NCBI GenBank assembly: GCA_016926695.1
Contig: JAFGOB010000100.1
Location: 1 to 41,589 of the forward strand
Length of the DNA stretch: 41,589 nucleotides
From: Dehalococcoidales bacterium
GTDB lineage: Bacteria; Chloroflexota; Dehalococcoidia; Dehalococcoidales; UBA3254
Reading direction: 5' to 3'
The notes under the pieces are model-generated. The model was given only the letters and a program-made list of their open reading frames with translations. It did not search any database and was not told the origin of the DNA. Positions 36,257-41,589 of this stretch are shown here, piece after piece; positions within the stretch are counted from its first letter, which is position 1, and each line of letters begins with the position of its first letter. The position numbers and the translations under genes are program-made.

Positions 36257-37474
36257 TTAAATAGCTTCCTTTTTACGCAGTTCGGTGATCTCATCCCAGG
36301 TATATCCGCCCATCTCGATCAATACTTCCTCGGTATGCTGACCGAACTCGGGCGCTTCTGCGTTTACCCTGCCGGGCGTTTCACTTAAACTTACCGGCAA
36401 GCCCACCACCTTTACCGGTCCCAGGACTTCGTGCCGGTAATCGATGACATATTCATTGGCGATTACCTGAGGGTCCGAGGCAAGATCGTTCATGCTCTGG
36501 ACCGGGGCCGATATGATATCGAATCCGTTTTTGAAAATAGCGCTCCATTCACCAGCAGTTTTTGAGATAAAAGCGGCATCGAGCACGGATATAAGCTCCC
36601 TGGCGTTCTGTTCACGCAAATTGGCATCCTTAAAGCGGGGATCGTTGATAACATGCGTGATACCCAGTGCCTTGCAGACATCCGGCCAGTAGCGCTGGGA
36701 CTGGAGCATGGCCAGCACCGTCCATTTTCCATCTTTACACTTATAATAATTCCAGAGAGGATTCCTGGCGCTGATGCGGTCCTGCTGGACCGTGGGTTTG
36801 TTGAGATAAAAACCCTTGCCCAGCATCAGCCCCTCCCACGAAATTACGCTCATCAACATGGAAGAGTCCACTTTTTGCCCCATGCCGAACCTTTCTCTGG
36901 CCAGTAGGGCCGCCATAACGCCGTAGGCCATCATAATGGCCCCGGCCTGGTCCCCCAGACCGCCGTAATGCGGTATTCCAGGACTATCTTCATTCCCCAG
37001 AAGGGTGCTTATACCGGACCTGGCCATGCCTACCAGATCAAGGGCGCCGTCCGCGGCCTCCGGGCCTTTAGCCCCGAACCCGGAAGCGGCGGCATATATT
37101 AACATGGGGTTATGGCTGCGTAAAGTTTCATAATCGACCCGCAACTTTTCAGGTATGCCCGGCCGGTAATTATGGATAAAAACATCGGCCTTTTCTACCA
37201 GGCGGTAAAGGACTTCTCTGCCTTCTGTTTTTTGTAAATTGAGGGTAATGCTCTTTTTACCGCGATTGTTGACTTCAAAATAGCTGGTCTTGCCCTCCGG
37301 GAGGTCCGCAAAATCCAGCGTGGTGAGCCCTCTGCCGGGATCGCCTGTAATATAGTGTTCGATATGAATAACATCAGCGCCCATATCAGCTAACATGGCA
37401 GAAGCCACAGTCCCCATCTGCCATTGTGTCCAGTCCAAAATTTTAATGCCGACCAGCGGTCCTTTCTTTTCCAT
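36257..37474 (-). CDS. Class III CoA transferase (CaiB/BaiF family)
   Basis: A 405-residue protein with GAGGAA before ATG 37474. GIKILDWTQWQMGTVASAMLADMGADVIHIE is the family N-terminus; D146 in GALDLVGMARSG is the catalytic aspartate; NNRGKKSITLNLQKTEGREVLYRLVEKADVFIHNYRPG is also characteristic. It moves CoA between carboxylic acids. It lies 52 bp upstream of the larger dehydratase/reductase subunit, so it likely activates the substrate or recycles CoA from the product of that enzyme. Confidence 0.92.
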   Translation of the reverse strand: MEKKGPLVGIKILDWTQWQMGTVASAMLADMGADVIHIEHYITGDPGRGLTTLDFADLPEGKTSYFEVNNRGKKSITLNLQKTEGREVLYRLVEKADVFIHNYRPGIPEKLRVDYETLRSHNPMLIYAAASGFGAKGPEAADGALDLVGMARSGISTLLGNEDSPGIPHYGGLGDQAGAIMMAYGVMAALLARERFGMGQKVDSSMLMSVISWEGLMLGKGFYLNKPTVQQDRISARNPLWNYYKCKDGKWTVLAMLQSQRYWPDVCKALGITHVINDPRFKDANLREQNARELISVLDAAFISKTAGEWSAIFKNGFDIISAPVQSMNDLASDPQVIANEYVIDYRHEVLGPVKVVGLPVSLSETPGRVNAEAPEFGQHTEEVLIEMGGYTWDEITELRKKEAI

Positions 37475-37599
37475 TACTGTTCCTCGATCGTTAAATTATC
37501 ATATACTCCTGAGTAACCGGATGAAGCCTGTTACGGCCGGGTTCATAAAACGAACGGAAGGGGATTCACCAATCGACTTGCCTTCCGTTGAATGCCGGC

Positions 37600-40059
37600 C
37601 TATGCTTTCCCCAGCACTTTCAGCACTCTGTCCGGTGTGACGGGGAAGCCGTCCACCCACTTGCCGGTAGCGTTGTAAACCGCCGGTGCGATAATGGCCG
37701 GAAGGGCTGTTGCCACATCCTCTCCGATACCTACCGTCCCGTAAGGCCCGAATCCCATGCCGGTTTCAACCAGAATCGTATCGATGGGACCCACGTCCAT
37801 CATAGTTGGGAATTTATAGTTCAGCAGGTTGCCGTTCAACATTACGCCGGTGTTGGGATCGTGGATTACTTCCTCCGTCCTTCCCCTGCCGATCGCCATG
37901 TAGGTGCCGCCGTACTGCTGCCCCTCGCAGCCTTCCCAGTTGATGACTTTACCCACATCGTTCACGTTAACCACACGTATTACATCCACCTCACCGGTAT
38001 CCGGGTCCACCTCTACCTCCATAAAATGGGCCTGGCGGCACAGACGCAGCCTTACTCCCAGGTAAGCTCCTCTCTGGATGTGCCAGGCATGTTCAAAAAG
38101 GGGAGGAGTAAGGCGCAGCGGGTATTTCAGTCCTTCTCCAATGGATATCCCGGGTTCTCCCAGCACGGGGGTAAGGGGCCCCATGCCGCCGCCGGGTCCT
38201 ATGAAATCAGCCAGGGTCATGCAATTGGAGGGATCGGCCTTTTCGAAGATAACGCTGTCCCTGATATCTAGTTCTTCAGGTTTCCTGTCCGGGAAGGCCG
38301 GCGGGAAAGATGTAAGCTGAGTGACGGCCCTGGGGCTGACTGCCAGTTTGAGTATTTTCTCCTTCAGCAGGCGTGCGCAGTTCCTCACGGCTGAGGCGTT
38401 TATAGAAAGGTTGGTGGAGGTATCCGGCGTCATGGCGAAGAAGCCTGCGTCTATCTGCGCCTTGTAGCGCACGTCCTCCATGCGCATTCCCAGTTCGTCC
38501 GCGGCGATCTGGCAATAGGCCGTCTCCGCGTTCACTCCCACATCGGCGCGGCATCCAAAGATGGTGGCGGCGCCGTCATTGCGTTCAATATAGATGGCGA
38601 TCTCGCTGGAGCCCCCGGAGTCCTCCCACTCGTGAGTCCATACAAATCCCAGGCCGTGCATCCTGCCGTTGGGAAGCCTTCTTGCGCCCGGCGTATGCCA
38701 CTTTTTATCCCACTCTATAGCGGCTTTGCCCTTTTCGACGCATTCCCTGAGGCTGTCACGGGCTTGAAAACCCATTTCTTTCTTGCGCTCATTAAGCCAC
38801 TGCATGTCGTGACCTTCAGCGCCGTCATTCTTCAGGGCTACCTCTATGGGGTCGAGTCCAAGCTCGGCTGCGACGCGGGTAAAGACCATGGTAAGGCTGT
38901 GACAGGCTGCGTTATATTCGCAGCGCACGGGCACAGTCGGCCCCTTGTTGAGCTTGACGGCCTCCGACCTGCCGTAAATATGAGGGATGCTGGTATTTTC
39001 CATAATATGTCTCACGATACCGAAGACAGGCACCGCCTGGTTAACCACTATGCCCCGCTCCTGTACCGCGGTGATGGCGCCATCCAGTTTGAATCCGACC
39101 TTAAAATAATATACCCCTTCATCCATTTCACCGCCGTAGAAGTCCTCCCGACGGTTGAAGACCCACTTGACCGGCCTGCCGGTCCTTTTGGCGACCACGG
39201 CGGCGCAGTAATGCCCGCCCATGTTCCAGGCCATCTGGCTCCAGCCTCCGAAACTGGCTCCCTGGTAAAGGCAGTGAAGGTCTATCTTGTTCATGGGTAT
39301 GCCGCCGAACCAGGCGGAGATGGAACGCTTTGAGATATGGGGGCGCTGTGTTTTTACCCAGACCTCCGGATAATCCCCGTTCCAGCGGAAAACGCCGCAG
39401 GGGCGTTCCGGACCGATCCAGGTATTATGCCCCTGGGTTAACCTGAACTCGATTATCCTGTCGGCCAGGGCAAAACCTGTTTCCACGTCACCCTGTTTTT
39501 CTATATAGATACCCCTGTCACTTACATTTCCTTTGGGGCTTGCTTCAGGGTTGGCCAGAGGTGCGCCGGGTTCAAGGGCGGCCTCCGGATCAAGAACAAA
39601 GGGCAGTTGCTGCCATTCCACCTTGATCAGCTTCAATGCGTTTTCGGCTATTTCCTCGCTGTCAGCCGCTACGAAAGCGCCGGCCTCCTCACCCTGGAAA
39701 TAGCTGGTACCCGGCAGAGGAGGAACGGAAGAGGATCCATGTCCTCCCAGGTCCAGCACCGGCGGCAGCTCAGGATCATCATAACGCAGGATAGCCCTTA
39801 CTCCCGGTACAGCGGCAGCTTTAGATGTATCCATCTTGAGGATTTTGGCATGTGGATAAGGGGAGGTCAGGAACCTGCCGTAAAGCATTCCGGGCAGGTC
39901 TACATCCAGGGTATACCTGGCCTGGCCGCTGGCTTTTTCATAGCCGTCAATACGACGGACGCCCCTTTGGCCCATTTTCTGATAGTCAGAAAGCGGGTAT
40001 TTGTCCGCTTTAAGATTATCGAACTGTTCCAGCATTTTTTCCATTTCATCAGCAGTCAT
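37600..40059 (-). CDS. Molybdenum hydroxylase large subunit (xanthine dehydrogenase family), orphan
   Basis: An 819-residue molybdopterin-binding subunit; ATG 40059 has AGAGGAAA upstream. The N-terminal aldehyde oxidase a/b hammerhead domain starts near RRIDGYEKASGQARYTLDVDLPGMLYG. Cofactor segments include the QGASFGGWSQ loop, TIFGCRADVGVNAETAYCQIAADELG, and near the C-terminus GTVGIGEDVATALPAI, whose glutamate is the base of this family. Substrates include purines, aldehydes, aromatic acyl-CoAs and nicotinate. The small 2Fe-2S subunit and the FAD subunit that normally accompany it are not adjacent. It lies 125 bp upstream of the CoA transferase in the same direction. Confidence 0.88.
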   Translation of the reverse strand: MTADEMEKMLEQFDNLKADKYPLSDYQKMGQRGVRRIDGYEKASGQARYTLDVDLPGMLYGRFLTSPYPHAKILKMDTSKAAAVPGVRAILRYDDPELPPVLDLGGHGSSSVPPLPGTSYFQGEEAGAFVAADSEEIAENALKLIKVEWQQLPFVLDPEAALEPGAPLANPEASPKGNVSDRGIYIEKQGDVETGFALADRIIEFRLTQGHNTWIGPERPCGVFRWNGDYPEVWVKTQRPHISKRSISAWFGGIPMNKIDLHCLYQGASFGGWSQMAWNMGGHYCAAVVAKRTGRPVKWVFNRREDFYGGEMDEGVYYFKVGFKLDGAITAVQERGIVVNQAVPVFGIVRHIMENTSIPHIYGRSEAVKLNKGPTVPVRCEYNAACHSLTMVFTRVAAELGLDPIEVALKNDGAEGHDMQWLNERKKEMGFQARDSLRECVEKGKAAIEWDKKWHTPGARRLPNGRMHGLGFVWTHEWEDSGGSSEIAIYIERNDGAATIFGCRADVGVNAETAYCQIAADELGMRMEDVRYKAQIDAGFFAMTPDTSTNLSINASAVRNCARLLKEKILKLAVSPRAVTQLTSFPPAFPDRKPEELDIRDSVIFEKADPSNCMTLADFIGPGGGMGPLTPVLGEPGISIGEGLKYPLRLTPPLFEHAWHIQRGAYLGVRLRLCRQAHFMEVEVDPDTGEVDVIRVVNVNDVGKVINWEGCEGQQYGGTYMAIGRGRTEEVIHDPNTGVMLNGNLLNYKFPTMMDVGPIDTILVETGMGFGPYGTVGIGEDVATALPAIIAPAVYNATGKWVDGFPVTPDRVLKVLGKA

Positions 40060-40258
40060 CAGTGCTTTCCTCTGCCCGTTTGCCGGGGATTCCCGGCAGG
40101 GCTTTGAAATATAAAGTTATATTTTACCACGTTAATATAATACTAGCGCATCAGGAGAAAAGTGATCAACCGTGATGGGGGGATTGGATACTAAAAAATT
40201 CGCCAGCATAATATGCAACGACCTCTGCAAAATAACCTGACCGGGAGATTAGGTAGGA
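40060..40258. other. Intergenic region before the molybdenum hydroxylase gene
   Basis: 199 bp, AT-rich near 40105-40145, probably containing the promoter of the minus-strand cluster. No convincing -35/-10 pair was found. Confidence 0.3.
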
Positions 40259-40540
40259 TTATCCGCCGGTCACCATTAGTGCCAGGATTATTCAGTCGCC
40301 CGGTTTTACAGCATCTTCAAGTCCGGACTTACGCGGTCTTTCGTAGTTGTCATAAACAAAGACATCGTCATTCAGATTACCGAGTTCATCGAAGATCAGG
40401 TTCGCAGCGGCAGGGAAGTGTTCGACAAGATTGTGCAGGCATCCTCCAACCGTCGTCCCGTCTGAATTCACTATTTGGGAGCCGGTAATCTGCTGGAGCA
40501 ACTGAAAGAAAATATGTATTGGAATGCTTATTTCGATCCT
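40259..40540 (-). pseudogene. MoaD/ThiS-like sulfur-carrier gene, broken (in-frame TGA, no clear start)
   Basis: On the minus strand the frame reads RIEISIPIHIFFQLLQQITG, then a GTTVGGCLHNLVEHFP helix, LIFDELGNLNDDVFVY, LEDAVKPGD, a TGA at 40294-40292, then IILALMVTGG and TAA (40261-40259). This matches the ubiquitin-like MoaD fold through its diagnostic Gly-Gly end. The TGA falls where family members have the residue after GD, and the expected N-terminus (AGG ATC GAA) lacks ATG, GTG or TTG. It is upstream of, and co-directional with, the molybdenum enzyme, so it probably once supplied sulfur for its pterin cofactor. Decay is likelier than recoding. Confidence 0.65.
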
Positions 40541-40818
40541 GCCTGAAAGAAACTAAACCGGCAAATTCACGTACTCAGCGCCAAACAAGTTGATTTTATC
40601 AATATGATGGTCCGGCGTCAAAACTGTATCATAGTATTCCGTTTATTCTGAGTTACTACGAAAAGTGCTATTGTGGAGTCTCTGGCGGGTCGCCCGCCGG
40701 AGCGCCGGGCATTTGAAGGTGATCCGAACCTGTTCGGCTGAGGCTAAGCCAGGCTTCGTACAGACCGTTTTAGGACGACTGGTAAAACGAATTCTGATGG
40801 GAGATATCGAAATAATGC
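40541..40818. other. Intergenic stretch without recognised genes
   Basis: Nothing recognisable as a gene or RNA. Short open frames exist on both strands but have no ribosome site and no familiar motif. It may be eroded sequence from the same decay as its neighbours. Confidence 0.3.
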
Positions 40819-40847
40819 TTGACTGAAACCGGGGCATTTAGTAGAAT
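40819..40847 (+). promoter_or_regulatory. Promoter of the tRNA gene
   Basis: TTGACT (40819-40824) and TAGAAT (40842-40847) with a 17-bp spacer, 12 bp ahead of the tRNA 5' end. Confidence 0.75.
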
Positions 40848-40858
40848 TAGCTCTGGAT

Positions 40859-40935
40859 GGGTGGTTAGCTCAGTTGGTTAGAGCACTGCGTTGACATCGC
40901 AGAGGTCATTGGTTCGAGCCCATTACCACCCACCA
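40859..40935 (+). tRNA. tRNA-Val (anticodon GAC)
   Basis: A 77-nt cloverleaf including an encoded CCA. Acceptor stem GGGTGGT/ACCACCC (7 bp), D-arm TAGCTCAGTTGGTTAGAGC, anticodon stem CTGCG/CGCAG around TTGACAT with GAC at 40893-40895, and T-loop TTCGAGC. The T-stem ATTGG/CCATT has one T-T mismatch at its second pair, which is slightly unusual but leaves the fold intact. Confidence 0.95.
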
Positions 40936-40969
40936 TTTGAAAAAACACCGGTATGACCTAAAGTTTTCA

Positions 40970-41150
40970 TCATAGTGTGCGACTGAAGAAATCAGCCACT
41001 TTCTCAGCAACTAAGGTTTCGTATCCCCACCAAGAATGATCAGCTCCTTCTACAATGTCACACTCTTTAGGTACAGGTATTTTTTGTATAAGTCAAATAT
41101 GGCCTTATCTTCAATATGCTCATACCGGCTTCCAGATATTAGTATTCCGG
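40970..41150 (-). pseudogene. Alpha/beta hydrolase remnant, 5' truncated and frameshifted
   Basis: The minus strand encodes the C-terminus of a hydrolase: SRYEHIEDKAIFDLYKK in one frame, then, after a run of six A (fwd T 41080-41085), IPVPKECDIVEGADHSWWG and YETLVAEKVADFFSRTL to TGA at 40972-40970. One extra A restores the frame. GADHSWWG holds the catalytic histidine of the family. The N-terminal part is missing; the sequence stops being recognisable just where the transposase 3' end begins, so insertion of that element is the likely cause. Confidence 0.6.
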
Positions 41151-41165
41151 CAATTAAATACGTGT

Positions 41166-41589
41166 CTAAAAAGCTTTTGCATAACACACCGGCTCATTAT
41201 TGAAAAATCGGATGATTTTCTTAGTTTCCCATTGAAGATGTCTCATGTAAGAGCGCTAACTATTTATCAGTTCGCTGCCTGAGCGAGGTGCAGGAAGCTG
41301 CCGTATATGGGTTTTTACATCATGGTTGAGGTATTCATCAGGGTTTTGCTACGGACTGTACGGCGGCAGAAAAAAGATTTCGATGTTTTCCTTGTGCGTT
41401 TCGAGCCAGTCTACTACTTTTACGGCATGATGAACCCGAAGATTATCCACTATCATAAAGATTTTACGCTCAGTATCTTTGATAAGACGTCTGAGAAAGC
41501 TGATAAACGTGCCTGCTTTCAATCCCCCCTGGTAGACCATGAAGCGCAACAGGCCTTCATTGGTTATCGCTGAAATCATGCTCGTTGAA
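41166..41589 (-). pseudogene. IS630-family transposase C-terminal part with in-frame stop codons (runs off the window)
   Basis: The frame is open at the right edge, and MISAITN...LRFMVYQGG, KIFMIVDNLRVHHA and FFLPPYSP are the DDE transposase core of IS630-type elements. TAG at 41351-41349 interrupts just after PYSP; the same frame resumes QNPDEYLNHDVKT, continues through LPAPRSGSELINS to a second TAG (41258-41256), then RSYMRHLQ...FFNNEPVCYAKAF to a final TAG (41168-41166). No frameshift is needed across 424 bp. The first stop removes the third catalytic acid (the E of NPDE), so the product would be inactive. Confidence 0.75.

Noticed and set aside
38632..39333. 233-codon plus-strand frame opposite the molybdenum hydroxylase gene
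   Set aside because: Antisense shadow of a well-supported gene, with no motif of its own.
40643..40837. 64-codon minus-strand open frame near the tRNA
   Set aside because: No ribosome site, no recognised motif, unusual Arg/Ser/Thr composition; treated as chance.
41166..41589. Pyrrolysine or other amber recoding in the transposase
   Set aside because: TAG ends other genes in this window (for example at 3400 and 8906), and the first internal TAG replaces a conserved residue with neighbouring substitutions, which suits decay better.

Overview
The window is a stretch of bacterial chromosome with short intergenic gaps and Shine-Dalgarno sites before most starts. It suggests a monoderm-like anaerobe. 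The evidence is C-terminally membrane-anchored Ig-repeat proteins, one lipoprotein, a radical-type 2-hydroxyacyl-CoA dehydratase/benzoyl-CoA reductase-like gene set, a split transketolase, and SnoaL/cupin/FAD-oxidoreductase genes of kinds I associate with uncultured Chloroflexota (Dehalococcoidia). The taxonomic guess is inference only; there is no rRNA or marker set here to settle it.

Layout. (1) 1-4769: two surface-protein genes, one with Big2 repeats plus a cohesin-like domain and a C-terminal anchor, the next with leucine-rich repeats plus a dockerin. (2) 4805-6686: a zinc-ribbon/GreA-coiled-coil protein overlapping a DUF2779-type protein that carries two nuclease-like modules. (3) 6785-9465: SnoaL-like and HDAC-like genes on the minus strand, divergent from a small orphan gene and a cupin gene. 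(4) 9774-13522: a TetR regulator and a MacB-type ABC exporter pair. (5) 13702-19421: a Zn-dependent dehydrogenase, a beta-propeller surface protein, a Big5 lipoprotein and a FAD oxidoreductase. (6) 27907 down to 19518: a complete pyrR-pyrB-pyrC-carA-carB-pyrK operon with a recognisable promoter and a PyrR-type attenuator whose terminator abuts the pyrR start codon. (7) 31545 down to 28028: a VOC protein, a Zn-dehydrogenase and a two-gene transketolase. (8) 40540 down to 31916: a broken MoaD-like gene, an orphan molybdenum hydroxylase large subunit, a class III CoA transferase, two dehydratase/reductase subunits and two different BadF/HgdC-type ATPase activators. (9) 40859-41589: tRNA-Val(GAC), a truncated frameshifted hydrolase, and an IS630-type transposase with in-frame stop codons.

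Working together: the pyr genes convert bicarbonate, glutamine and aspartate to dihydroorotate, and pyrK supplies an electron-transfer subunit for a PyrD that lies elsewhere. In region 8 the CoA transferase could make a CoA thioester that the two-subunit iron-sulfur enzyme dehydrates or reduces, using electrons pushed by the ATPases. Two distinct ATPases and two unequal catalytic subunits resemble ATP-dependent benzoyl-CoA reductase (Bcr/Bzd) as much as 2-hydroxyglutaryl-CoA dehydratase; the substrate cannot be read from the sequence. The right end looks like an eroding mobile-element zone next to a tRNA gene.
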